Positions 7,682-15,945 of a stretch of 64,000 bases of DNA are shown here, in pieces. A program made the position numbers and the translations under genes. Each line of letters begins with the position of its first letter. Position 1 is the stretch's first letter. The stretch lies in contig NZ_LVCF01000042.1 of assembly GCF_001594145.1 (NCBI RefSeq), positions 164,516 through 228,515 on the forward strand. The letters run 5' to 3'. This stretch comes from Branchiibius sp. NY16-3462-2. Its GTDB lineage: Bacteria > Actinomycetota > Actinomycetes > Actinomycetales > Dermatophilaceae. Under the pieces are notes generated by a model. The model worked only from the letters and a program-made list of their open reading frames with translations, was not told where the DNA came from and searched no databases.

Positions 7682-8914
7682 GTGGCACGCAGCGAGTTGC
7701 AATCGCGACGCGTCGCGGCGGTGCGCGCGTGGACCTCGTTCGTCGGGGAGGCTGACGACCCGGTCACCACAGTCCGGCCGGAAATCCTTGACAGCTGGGC
7801 GCGTTCGGCAGCGTCGATCACTCCCGACGTGTCTGAGGCGCCGCTGGCCGACCAGGGCGAGACTGCGGCGTACTGGGATGCTTCGCCACTGCAGACCGCG
7901 GTGGAGCGCATCCAGGCGGAGTTGCGGCGCACCGCCGAGGACGGTGACCTGGTCATCGCGGTGACCGACCCGCAGACCCGGATCCTGTGGACCTACGGCG
8001 GGCGGGTCATGCGGCGCAAGGCCGAGAGCGTGAACTTCGTCGCCGGCGGTCGATGGGACGACGAGTCGGTCGGCACCAACGCGTTGGATCTGGCCAACCG
8101 GCTGGGCGAGCCGTCCATGGTGTTCAGCGCCGAGCACTACGCGTCGGTGGTGCACAACTGGGTGTGCTGGGCAGCGCCGGTGGTGGACCCGTTCACTGGC
8201 GCGCAGCTGGGCGTCATCGATCTGTCGACCACCTGGGACCGCACCCACCCGATCGGACTGGCGACCGCTCGGATGATGGCCCGGCTGATCGAGAGCGCGC
8301 TGCCGATGTCGCGGACCCATCCGGGTCTGAGCGCGGTGGAGGAGCCGGACGAGCCGGGCCTGGTCATGCGGCTGCTCGGCACGGCGGAGACCTGGCTGGA
8401 CGGGCAACGACTGCTGCTCAGTCGCCGGCAGACCGAGATCCTCGCCCTGCTGGCGCTGCATCCGCAGGGCCTGTCGCTGGAACAACTGCATGCGCTGGTG
8501 TACGGCGACCTGGCCGTGACGACCTCGACCCTCAAGGCCGAGGTGTCCCACCTGCGAGCATCTCTCGGTGGCCAATTGGCATCGCGGCCCTACCGGCTGA
8601 CCACCCCGGTGGCCACCGACGTGGAACTCGTGTTGGGGCTCGTGCGTCGCGGCCGGACCGCCGCCGCCGTCGAGGCGTACGGCGGTGACCTGCTGCCGGG
8701 CACCAACTCGCCCGCGCTGGTCGAGTTGGCCGAGCAGTTGGCGGTGACCGTGCGTGAAGCACTCCTGGCCGACCCCGATCCGGACGCGGTGCTGCGCTAC
8801 GCCGAGCGATCGCCGTACGACACCCAGGTGTTCGAGGTGTGCCTGTCCCGGCTGTCGCCCACGCACCGGGCGGTGCCCCTGCTCAAGGGCCGGTTGGCCG
8901 CAGCGCGGCAGTGA
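7682..8914 (+). CDS. GAF-domain transcriptional regulator with C-terminal winged helix
   Basis: 410 residues from GTG 7682, which has AGGAGG four bases upstream; an earlier TTG at 7646 lacks such a site. The N-terminal half carries a helical region and a GAF-like sensor (LVIAVTDPQTRILW, then VNFVAGGRWDDESVGTNAL), resembling AcoR-type activators. There is no sigma54 AAA domain. The C-terminus has a winged-helix-like segment (LSRRQTEILALLALHP ... STLKAEVSHLRASLGG) and a short helical tail. Such regulators often sit inside form II CO-dehydrogenase clusters. Placed between xdhC and coxS, it probably controls the hydroxylase operon; the ligand is unknown. Confidence 0.8.
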   Translation: MARSELQSRRVAAVRAWTSFVGEADDPVTTVRPEILDSWARSAASITPDVSEAPLADQGETAAYWDASPLQTAVERIQAELRRTAEDGDLVIAVTDPQTRILWTYGGRVMRRKAESVNFVAGGRWDDESVGTNALDLANRLGEPSMVFSAEHYASVVHNWVCWAAPVVDPFTGAQLGVIDLSTTWDRTHPIGLATARMMARLIESALPMSRTHPGLSAVEEPDEPGLVMRLLGTAETWLDGQRLLLSRRQTEILALLALHPQGLSLEQLHALVYGDLAVTTSTLKAEVSHLRASLGGQLASRPYRLTTPVATDVELVLGLVRRGRTAAAVEAYGGDLLPGTNSPALVELAEQLAVTVREALLADPDPDAVLRYAERSPYDTQVFEVCLSRLSPTHRAVPLLKGRLAAARQ

Positions 8915-8963
8915 CCCGGGCAAGGTAACCCTCGCCAACCGGCTGCCAACCCGGCCGACTTAG

Positions 8964-8979
8964 TGTGACGAGCACCACA
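8964..8979. promoter_or_regulatory. CRP-like binding site upstream of coxS
   Basis: TGTGACGAGCACCACA matches TGTGA-N6-TCACA at 9 of 10 half-site bases and lies 20 bp before the coxS ATG at 9000, just ahead of a GAGGAG ribosome-binding site. Its position close to the start could mean repression, or activation of a promoter inside the upstream gene. Evidence is sequence match only. Confidence 0.5.
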
Positions 8980-8999
8980 CTCGTTGTCTGAGGAGAGCC

Positions 9000-9464
9000 A
9001 TGACCCGGATCAGTCTGACCGTCGATGGGGCGAAGGTCTCCGACGACGTCGAACCCCGCACCCTGTTGGTGCACTACCTACGCGAGAAGCTGGGCAAGAC
9101 CGGCACCGTGATCGGCTGTGACACCAGCAACTGCGGGGCCTGCACGGTTCACCTGAACGGCACCAGCGTCAAGTCGTGCAACGTGCTGGCGGTGCAGGCC
9201 GACGGGGGTGAGGTCACGACCATCGAGGGCTTGGCCAAGGACGGCGAACTGCACCCCGTGCAGGCCGCGTTCCGGGAGTGCCACGGTCTGCAGTGCGGCT
9301 ACTGCACGCCGGGCATGATCATGCAGAGTGTCGCTCTGCTGCAAGAGAATCCGGACCCCTCCGAGGAGGAGATCCGCCTCGGGCTGGAGGGCAACCTGTG
9401 CCGGTGCACGGGCTATCACAACATCGTGCGAGCGGTGAAGGAAGCGGCGGGAGCGCAGTCATGA
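9000..9464 (+). CDS. coxS: 2Fe-2S small subunit of CO-dehydrogenase/xanthine-dehydrogenase-type hydroxylase
   Basis: 154 residues carrying two [2Fe-2S] clusters that pass electrons from the Mo site to FAD. The plant-ferredoxin-type N-terminal cluster uses C40, C45, C48 and C60 (CDTSNCGACTV). The C-terminal helical cluster uses C99, C102, C134 and C136 (CGYCTPGM and CRCTGYHNIV). The length is typical for the family. GAGGAG precedes the ATG. The stop overlaps the next start as ATGA. It is the first gene of an S-L-M operon, the order seen for form II enzymes, whereas form I clusters run M-S-L. Confidence 0.95.
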   Translation: MTRISLTVDGAKVSDDVEPRTLLVHYLREKLGKTGTVIGCDTSNCGACTVHLNGTSVKSCNVLAVQADGGEVTTIEGLAKDGELHPVQAAFRECHGLQCGYCTPGMIMQSVALLQENPDPSEEEIRLGLEGNLCRCTGYHNIVRAVKEAAGAQS

Positions 9465-11956
9465 CCGTCACCGAAGAGCGTCCCGCGGAGGCCGTTGACC
9501 GGGAGATCGGTAAGGAGCGCCGCCGCAAGGAGGACCAGCGCCTGATCACCGGCCGCACCCGGTGGACCGACAACCTGGTCCTGCCCGGGATGTTGCACCT
9601 GGCGATGGTGCGCAGCCCGTTCGCGCACGCGACCATCACCAGCATCGACACGTCGGCCGCTGCCGAGGCGCCGAATGTCGTTGCGGTGCTGAGCGGTAAG
9701 GACTTCGGCGAGGAACTCGGCGTGTGCATCAACGCCTGGCCGATCACGCCCGACCAGAAGACGCCGAACCATTCGCCGATGCCCGCGGACCGGGTGGCGT
9801 TCGCAGGGGAGATCGTGGCGGTCGTTGTTGCCCGCAGTGCCGCCGAGGCACGTGACGCTGCCGAGCTCGTTGACGTCGAATACGACGAGCTACCAGCGGC
9901 GCTCGACCTCAAGGACGCGGCGGCCGACACGACCTTGGCGCATCCCGACCTCGGCACCAACAAGTCGGCCTTGTGGGTCTTCGACTCCGCCGAGGCCGGC
10001 ACGGGCGGCGACGTCGAAGAAGCCATCACCAAGGCACGCACTGACGGTGTCGTCATCGAGCGCGAGTTCCGCCAACAGCGACTGATCCCGGCGTTCATGG
10101 AGCCGCGGTCGGTGGTTGTGGACCCCACGGGGGAGCAGCTGACGATGTGGTCGGCCACCCAGATCCCGCACATCCTGCGGTTCGCGCTCGCGGCCACGAC
10201 CGGCGTACCCGAATCCAAGATCCGGGTCATCGCCCCGGACGTGGGCGGCGGTTTCGGCGGCAAGCTGCAGGCCACTCCGGAGGAGTGGATCACCTGGGCC
10301 ATCGCCCGGCGCCTGGGCAAGCCGATCAAGTACACCGAGACCCGGTCCGAGTCGCTGATCAGCGCTCACCACGGCCGCGACCAGTGGCAGAAGCTCACGC
10401 TGTCGGCGACCAAGGACGGCACGGTCACCGGACTCAAGGTGGAGTTGCTGGCCGACCTGGGCGCGTACGTCGCGCTGGTGGGTGGCGGTGTGCCCGTCCT
10501 GGGTGCGTTCATGTTCAACGCGATCTACAAGTTCCCCGCCTACCACTTCGCCTGCCAGACGGTCCTCACCAACAAGACGTGGACGGACGCCTACCGCGGC
10601 GCCGGTCGCCCGGAGGCCACGTTCGGCATCGAGCGGATGATGGACGAACTCGCCGCTGAGCTGGGTGTCGACCCGTTGGAGGTCCGGGACAAGAACTGGA
10701 TCAAGCACGAGGAGTTCCCGTTCACCACCGTGGCCGGGCTCGAATACGACTCGGGCAACTACGAGGCGGCCACAGCCAAGGCCACCGAGATGTTCGGGTA
10801 CGACGACCTGCGCGCCGAGCAGAAGGAGCGCCGGGAGCGGGGCGACAGGGTGCAACTCGGCATCGGCGTCTCGACGTTCACGGAGATGTGTGGTCTGGCG
10901 CCCTCCCGGGTGCTCGGCAGCCTGGACTACGGCGCCGGCGGCTGGGAGTACGCCTCGGTGCGGATGCTGGCCACCGGCAAGGTCGAGGTCACGACCGGGG
11001 CGTCGGCCCACGGTCAGGGTCACGAGACGGCGTTCAGCCAGATCGTGGCCGACCGTCTGGGGGTCGCCTTCGAGGACGTCGAGATCCTGCACGGTGACAC
11101 CGCGGTCGCGCACAAGGGCTTGGACACCTACGGCTCCCGGTCGTTGGCGGTCGGGGGCGAGGCGTTGGTCCGCGCTGCCGACAAGGTTATCGAGAAGGCG
11201 AAACCCGTTGCGGCACATCTGCTTGAGGCCTCGGTGGATGACATCGAGTTCGACCAGGGCCGGTTCTCCGTGCGGGGCACCGACCAGGGTCTGGCGATCG
11301 GAGAGGTGGCGGGTGCGGTCTTCGCCGCGCACAACCTGCCCGACGGTATGGAGCCGAGCCTGGACTCCGACGCGACGTTCGACCCGACGAACTTCTCCTT
11401 CCCGCATGGCACCCACCTGTGCGCGATGGAGATCGACACCGAGACCGGTGCCCTGAAGATGCGTAAGTACGTCTGCGTCGACGACATCGGCAACATCATC
11501 AACCCGTTGATCGTGGCCGGTCAGATCCACGGCGGTCTGGTCCAAGGCATCGCCCAGGCGCTCTGGGAGGAGGCGGTCTACGACGACTCCGGCACCCTGG
11601 TGTCCGGTTCGTTCGTGGACTACCTGCTGCCGACCGCCGCCGACACGATCAGCTTCGACATCGACCACACCGTGTCTCCGGCGACGTCAGTCACGTTGGG
11701 AGTCAAGGGCGTTGGCGAGGCTGGCACGATCGCCTCCACCCCTGCCGTGGTCAACGCCGTGGTCGATGCCCTGCGCCCGTACGGCGTCTCGGACATCCAG
11801 ATGCCCTGCACCCCTGAGCGGGTCTGGAAGGCGATCCAGAACGGCGGCGGCGCCAAAGCCACCGAAGGCGCGGCCATGCCGCACTTCGAAGGTGACGGCG
11901 CAGCGGGTAATCAGGAAGTTCCCGGCCAGAGCAGCACGGAAGGAGCGGGCGCATGA
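9461..11956 (+). CDS. coxL: Molybdopterin-binding large subunit, form II CO-dehydrogenase-like
   Basis: 831 residues from ATG 9461, overlapping coxS. It is the Mo-cofactor catalytic subunit of an aerobic hydroxylase. The active-site loop reads AYRGAGR at residues 377-383, the form II signature; true form I CO dehydrogenases have AYXCSFR with the Cu-binding Cys. Other conserved segments are PDVGGGFGGK (cofactor binding) and GVKGVGEAGT with the proposed general-base E753. Form II enzymes have poorly defined substrates; some may oxidise CO slowly, others act on aromatics or purines. No signal peptide is present, so it is cytoplasmic and probably membrane-associated through CoxG. Confidence 0.94.
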   Translation: MTVTEERPAEAVDREIGKERRRKEDQRLITGRTRWTDNLVLPGMLHLAMVRSPFAHATITSIDTSAAAEAPNVVAVLSGKDFGEELGVCINAWPITPDQKTPNHSPMPADRVAFAGEIVAVVVARSAAEARDAAELVDVEYDELPAALDLKDAAADTTLAHPDLGTNKSALWVFDSAEAGTGGDVEEAITKARTDGVVIEREFRQQRLIPAFMEPRSVVVDPTGEQLTMWSATQIPHILRFALAATTGVPESKIRVIAPDVGGGFGGKLQATPEEWITWAIARRLGKPIKYTETRSESLISAHHGRDQWQKLTLSATKDGTVTGLKVELLADLGAYVALVGGGVPVLGAFMFNAIYKFPAYHFACQTVLTNKTWTDAYRGAGRPEATFGIERMMDELAAELGVDPLEVRDKNWIKHEEFPFTTVAGLEYDSGNYEAATAKATEMFGYDDLRAEQKERRERGDRVQLGIGVSTFTEMCGLAPSRVLGSLDYGAGGWEYASVRMLATGKVEVTTGASAHGQGHETAFSQIVADRLGVAFEDVEILHGDTAVAHKGLDTYGSRSLAVGGEALVRAADKVIEKAKPVAAHLLEASVDDIEFDQGRFSVRGTDQGLAIGEVAGAVFAAHNLPDGMEPSLDSDATFDPTNFSFPHGTHLCAMEIDTETGALKMRKYVCVDDIGNIINPLIVAGQIHGGLVQGIAQALWEEAVYDDSGTLVSGSFVDYLLPTAADTISFDIDHTVSPATSVTLGVKGVGEAGTIASTPAVVNAVVDALRPYGVSDIQMPCTPERVWKAIQNGGGAKATEGAAMPHFEGDGAAGNQEVPGQSSTEGAGA

Positions 11957-12807
11957 TCCCCGCAGCGTTCGACTACGTAGCACCAACCTCGGTCGAAGAT
12001 GCCCTGGCGGCGCTGGCCGAGCACGGTGACGACGCCAAGATCATCGCGGGCGGGCAGAGCCTGTTGCCGGTGCTTCGCATGCGGCTCAACGCACCCGAGA
12101 TGATCATCGACCTGGGCAAGATCGACTCGCTGCGCGGCGTACGCGAGGACGGCGATGCCATCGTGATCGGCGCGATGACCCCGCACTCGGTGGTCGGATC
12201 CGATCCGTTGGTGGCGCAGCACGCGGCGTTGATCAGCAAAGCGGTCGAGCACCTTGCGGATGCACAGGTCCGCCACCGCGGGACGTTCGGCGGCGCACTC
12301 GCCCACGCCGATCCCGCCGGTGACCTGGGTGCGCCGGTAATCGCCCTGGGTGGCCAGTTCGTCATCCAGGGGCCAGGCGGCACCCGCACGGTCGAGGCTG
12401 ACGACTTCTTCGTCGACCTCTTCGAGACCGCGATCGGTGAGGACGAAATCCTCACGGAGGTAAGGATTCCCAAGCACACCGGGTGGGGCGCGCACTACGA
12501 GAAGTTCGTGCGCGTCGCCCACCAGTGGCCGATCGTGGCCGTGGCTGCTGCGGTCCGCGCGGAGGGCGGCACGGTCGCTGAAGCGCGCGTCGGGCTCACC
12601 AACATGGGGTCCACCCCGATCCGGGCGCGCGGCGTCGAGGAAGCGCTGGTCGGTGCGGAAGCCACTGAGGACGGCGTTCGCGCAGCGGCCGAGCGGGCCA
12701 CCGAGGGCACGAACCCGCCGAGTGACCTCAACGGCGACGCGGACTACCGCCGGCACCTGGCCCAGGTGCTCACCCGACGCGCGGTCCTGGCAGCGGCAGG
12801 AGTCTGA
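11953..12807 (+). CDS. coxM: FAD-binding medium subunit of the Mo hydroxylase
   Basis: 284 residues; accepts electrons from the 2Fe-2S clusters onto FAD. The FAD pyrophosphate motif IIAGGQSLLPVLRMRL begins at residue 30, and the second motif RHRGTFGGALAHADPAGDL near 110 is the TIGG/TFGG family signature. The C-terminal CO_deh_flav_C domain follows (VGLTNMGSTPIRARGVEEAL). The start overlaps the coxL stop (ATGA), and the stop shares one base with the coxG start. This gives strict S-L-M stoichiometric coupling. Confidence 0.94.
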   Translation: MIPAAFDYVAPTSVEDALAALAEHGDDAKIIAGGQSLLPVLRMRLNAPEMIIDLGKIDSLRGVREDGDAIVIGAMTPHSVVGSDPLVAQHAALISKAVEHLADAQVRHRGTFGGALAHADPAGDLGAPVIALGGQFVIQGPGGTRTVEADDFFVDLFETAIGEDEILTEVRIPKHTGWGAHYEKFVRVAHQWPIVAVAAAVRAEGGTVAEARVGLTNMGSTPIRARGVEEALVGAEATEDGVRAAAERATEGTNPPSDLNGDADYRRHLAQVLTRRAVLAAAGV

Positions 12808-13598
12808 TGGATCTCACCCACCGGTTCACGGTCCCGACCGGGATCGACCAGACCTGGGCGCACTTCCAGGACATCGCTTCGGTGGCCCAGTGCTTCCCCG
12901 GCGCCTCCGTGACGTCGGTCGATGGTGACTCCTTCGCCGGTTCGGTCAAGGTCAAACTCGGACCGATTGCGTTGGTGTACAACGGTTCTGGCACTTTCGT
13001 GGAGAAGGACGACACCGCCCACCGGTTCGTCGTCGATGCAAAAGGTAAGGACAAACGCGGCAACGGTACGGCCGGCGCGAAGGTCACCTTGACGATGGCC
13101 TCCGCCGACGGTGGCGCGACTGACGTGGAAGTGGTCACCGACCTGGCGATCACCGGCAAACCGGCACAGTTCGGCCGCGGTGTCATGCAGGACGTCTCCG
13201 ACAAATTGCTCGGTCAGTTCGTCGCGTGCCTGGAGCAGCGGCTGTCGGCCGAGTCGGCGCAGGAACTGCCGGCGCAGGAGCCGTCGTCAGTGCCGAAATC
13301 CTCCGAGCCGGACGACCAGGAGCAGACACCGGTTCCTGCCGAACCGCCGGTGTCGAGTGCAGCCAATGTGGGTACCGACGAAGCAGCCCCACCCGCGCCG
13401 GCGCCGGATTCGACGACAGCCTCGACTGCGCCGAGAGGAACCACTGAGCCGTTGCGCCCGGTAGAGGCCGACTCCGACGACGCGCTCGATCTGGGCACCG
13501 CCGTGCTGCCGGTTCTGTTGAAGAGTTACTGGAAGCAGCTCGCCGGAGCCGGCGCGGTGCTCGCTGCGGTGGTGTGGTTGACCAGGCGTCACCGATAG
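12807..13598 (+). CDS. coxG: CoxG-like SRPBCC protein with C-terminal membrane anchor
   Basis: 263 residues. An N-terminal SRPBCC domain (about 1-145; THRFTVPTGIDQTWAHFQD, CFPGASV) is typical of CO dehydrogenase subunit G. A Pro/Glu/Ser-rich, low-complexity linker covers about 150-225, and a C-terminal hydrophobic helix (LAGAGAVLAAVVWLTRRHR) would anchor it to the membrane. CoxG proteins recruit the enzyme to the membrane and are thought to deliver quinone as electron acceptor. As the last gene of the operon it supplies the link between the soluble hydroxylase and the respiratory chain. Confidence 0.9.
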   Translation: MDLTHRFTVPTGIDQTWAHFQDIASVAQCFPGASVTSVDGDSFAGSVKVKLGPIALVYNGSGTFVEKDDTAHRFVVDAKGKDKRGNGTAGAKVTLTMASADGGATDVEVVTDLAITGKPAQFGRGVMQDVSDKLLGQFVACLEQRLSAESAQELPAQEPSSVPKSSEPDDQEQTPVPAEPPVSSAANVGTDEAAPPAPAPDSTTASTAPRGTTEPLRPVEADSDDALDLGTAVLPVLLKSYWKQLAGAGAVLAAVVWLTRRHR

Positions 13599-13611
13599 AA
13601 CACGCGGTGGG

Positions 13612-13896
13612 TCATCCGGCCCGCAGTCCGGCCAGGAGCAGCCGGACCATCCGCTCGGCCCGCTCGGACTGCGCGCCCCCGGGGCCCTGGCACAGGTTGA
13701 CGACGGCGCTGAGGAATTCGTTGGGGTCGACGGCGGCGATGGGCTCACCTGCGGCCCTGGCCGACGTCAGGAGCTGATCGAGTGTGGGCACGAGGGTCGT
13801 TGAAAACGCCTGTGCCAGCGACTCGTACGCCGTATCGCCCGAATGCAGGGCAGCCGCGAGTCCCTGTTTGGTGGCCACGAACTGGGTCCACCAGAA
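13612..13896 (-). pseudogene. 3' remnant of a TetR-family regulator
   Basis: The minus-strand frame gives WWTQFVATKQGLAAALHSGD followed by a helical stretch ending in QSERAERMVRLLLAGLRAG. This matches the C-terminal ligand-binding domain of TetR regulators (TK.GLAAALHSGD is characteristic). The N-terminal DNA-binding HTH is absent: homology stops at about 13896, where the opposite-strand aldo/keto reductase fragment begins. A GTG at 13878 would allow only an 88-residue product. I read it as a decayed gene rather than a working regulator. Confidence 0.68.
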
Positions 13897-13901
13897 CCGG
13901 A

Positions 13902-14237
13902 ATGTCGCACTTCCGGGACGAGCGACGCCTCGCCGCTGTGGAGCAGCTCGTCGCGCTGGCCGACGACGTCGGTATCAAGCTCAGCCACCTCGCGATGGCG
14001 TTCGCCATCGCTCATCCCGCCGTTACCTCGGCGATCGCCGGGCCGCGGACCATGGCACAACTCGAGGACACGCTGGCCGGAGCCGACGTCGTCCTCACCG
14101 ACGAGATCATGGACCGCATCGACACGATCGTGCCGCCCGGGGAGAGCATCGGGGCAATGGACATGGTCTACCGGGGGCCCGAAGTGGCTGACGCGACCAT
14201 GCGTCGCCGTCCACAAGTCCAGCGGTCGGCTGGGTAA
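13902..14237 (+). pseudogene. 3' remnant of an aldo/keto reductase
   Basis: From ATG 13902 the frame encodes HFRDERRLAAVEQLVALADD, then LSHLAMAFAIAHPAVTSAIAGPRTMAQLEDTLAGADVVLTDE. This is the C-terminal NADPH-adenine-binding region of aldo/keto reductases (the SAI.GPRT segment is diagnostic). The barrel's first seven strands and the catalytic Asp-Tyr-Lys-His are missing. Upstream in-frame codons have no reductase similarity. The fragment begins within a few bases of where the TetR remnant ends on the other strand, as expected if one deletion removed both 5' ends of a divergent pair. Confidence 0.7.
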
Positions 14238-14264
14238 GCGGTGGTCAGGGCCGGGATCGGGCTG

Positions 14265-15884
14265 CTAGCCAGCCGGCGTGGGAGCGACCATCCGGTCGTC
14301 TTCCGCAGCGCGACGTCTGGCCCGCCGGCCGCCCGGCACGCCGGTCGCGGATCGGGTGAACACCGGCCAGAACGTCATGGCGATGGCGACGAAAATGGGG
14401 ATATGGCCGGTCAAGTAGCGCGCCCGGCCCTGGAACACCTGCACGAAGAGTCCGATGGCGAGCACGTTCAACAGGAAGAGCAACTGGTCACTCGTCACCC
14501 GGCCGACCAGCCATTGACGAGCCATCAGTAGCAGGAGGAGCCACCACACGGCCTGGGCCAGGGCGATGCGCTGGAACCACAGGGACCCTGAGGGGGAGTT
14601 CCACGCAGTGACAACGCTGGCACCCGGGCCGGTGACGAGCGGGAGCGCCTTGGAGTCCTGCCCCTCGCCGTACGCGAACAGCATTCCGTCACCCCAGGTG
14701 AAGCTGGCCTTGTCGAACTCGAAGGCGACCATCCCGGAAAGCCCACGCTCTTCGAACCGCTCGGCGATGTAGTTCTTGGAGAACTCGACTTGTTCGGCGG
14801 TTGGTTTGTTGAACGTTTTGGAGTTCACCTCCCGGCTGAAGCCCCCGTAGTGCACGACGCCATCGTCGGTCTCGATGCTCACTCCGGCCGCGACGTACTG
14901 CCATGGGGTGGTCACGATCGCGGGGTTCAGGTTCAGCGACGGGGACAGTCGTGCGGCAACGGACTGGGTCAGCATGGCACCGGCGCTCGTACCAATGACC
15001 AGCATCGCCAGACAGGCCACAACGCGCAGGGGATCACGGCGGCGCACGAGGTAGACCCCGATGAACCAGATCGCGGCCGCGCCGACCCCGACGATGGGCG
15101 TGGTCTTCAAGTCGTAGCCGAAACCCAGGATGGCGGCGCCGCCGAAGGCCCATCCAGAGGCGGTGGCCCAGTTGGCGGCATCCCGGGCGCGCAGGAAGAA
15201 CCACACCGCCCAGATCGGGGTCCATAGTCCGGGGATGTCGGTGTAGGCGATCGCCATGGCGGGGTTGATGCCCACGATGGCGGTCAGCAGAACCATCGCC
15301 GCGACAGCGGCGCCCGCGCCGCGCACCCGGCGCACGACCAGGTAGAGGCCCACCAGGGTTACTGCGAAGGCGACGATGTTGAAAAGCAGGAACACCCCGC
15401 CGAACGACAGGTCGGTGTTACGCGACACTCCCACGGCCAGTCGCGCAAAGCCCAGGTACAGCAGATTGTTGGGGTACCGGGACATGTAGTCGTGGTAGTA
15501 CGTCGTGACCCGGGGGCTGTCCTGCGCGATCAACTCGATCAGCTTGGAGTCCCAGGTCGTGAAGTAATAGGTGGTGTGGCCGACGACCGCGGCCACCAGG
15601 CAGCAGAGCACTCCGACCGGGAGGGCCAACCGGTCCCAGCGCGCCCGCCGTACGCGCCACATCCGGTCTTGAACCACCGGCAGATGGGCGGCCGCGACCA
15701 TGCCAAGCAGCACGACGAGTACGCCGAGTGCCCAGCCCCGGGAGTAGTCGAAGGTCGCGAAGCGCGGGTTGATGATCGTGACGAACACCAACCCGAGCAT
15801 CCCCAGGCCGCACAGGCGCATGAAGACGGTCGCGGCGACGCGGGTCGGGGCGACCGAGTGTTGGGGCACAGCCACGTGGGCCAT
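14265..15884 (-). CDS. Polytopic membrane protein, GT-C glycosyltransferase-like
   Basis: 539 residues with roughly ten to twelve hydrophobic segments (for example LGMLGLVFVTIINP, LALPVGVLCCLVAAVVGH, VVACLAMLVIGTSAGAML). A large loop after the first two helices contains YYFTTWDSKLIELI and TYYHDYMSRYPNNLLYLGF. That layout, with an acidic residue in an extracytoplasmic loop and a YPNN motif before the next helix, resembles GT-C lipid-linked glycosyltransferases. A second soluble loop (VNSKTFNKPTAEQVEFSKNYI) precedes the last helices. No close family is recognised and catalytic residues are not certain. It stands alone on this strand, 61 bp from the ABC exporter. Confidence 0.6.
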   Translation of the reverse strand: MAHVAVPQHSVAPTRVAATVFMRLCGLGMLGLVFVTIINPRFATFDYSRGWALGVLVVLLGMVAAAHLPVVQDRMWRVRRARWDRLALPVGVLCCLVAAVVGHTTYYFTTWDSKLIELIAQDSPRVTTYYHDYMSRYPNNLLYLGFARLAVGVSRNTDLSFGGVFLLFNIVAFAVTLVGLYLVVRRVRGAGAAVAAMVLLTAIVGINPAMAIAYTDIPGLWTPIWAVWFFLRARDAANWATASGWAFGGAAILGFGYDLKTTPIVGVGAAAIWFIGVYLVRRRDPLRVVACLAMLVIGTSAGAMLTQSVAARLSPSLNLNPAIVTTPWQYVAAGVSIETDDGVVHYGGFSREVNSKTFNKPTAEQVEFSKNYIAERFEERGLSGMVAFEFDKASFTWGDGMLFAYGEGQDSKALPLVTGPGASVVTAWNSPSGSLWFQRIALAQAVWWLLLLLMARQWLVGRVTSDQLLFLLNVLAIGLFVQVFQGRARYLTGHIPIFVAIAMTFWPVFTRSATGVPGGRRARRRAAEDDRMVAPTPAG

Positions 15885-15945
15885 TGTGGGGCACTGCGCT
15901 CAGATTTGTGGGGATGCGGGCCTTGGCGTTCGGGCGGGGTGCGGA

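Noticed and set aside
9890..11668. 592-codon open frame on the minus strand inside coxL
   Set aside because: Antisense shadow of a certain gene, caused by high GC content. Its composition is Arg/Gly/Val-rich with no domain, and no start signal is present.
13782..13901. Longer product for the aldo/keto reductase fragment
   Set aside because: Residues encoded before 13902 come from the antisense of the TetR remnant and show no reductase similarity.
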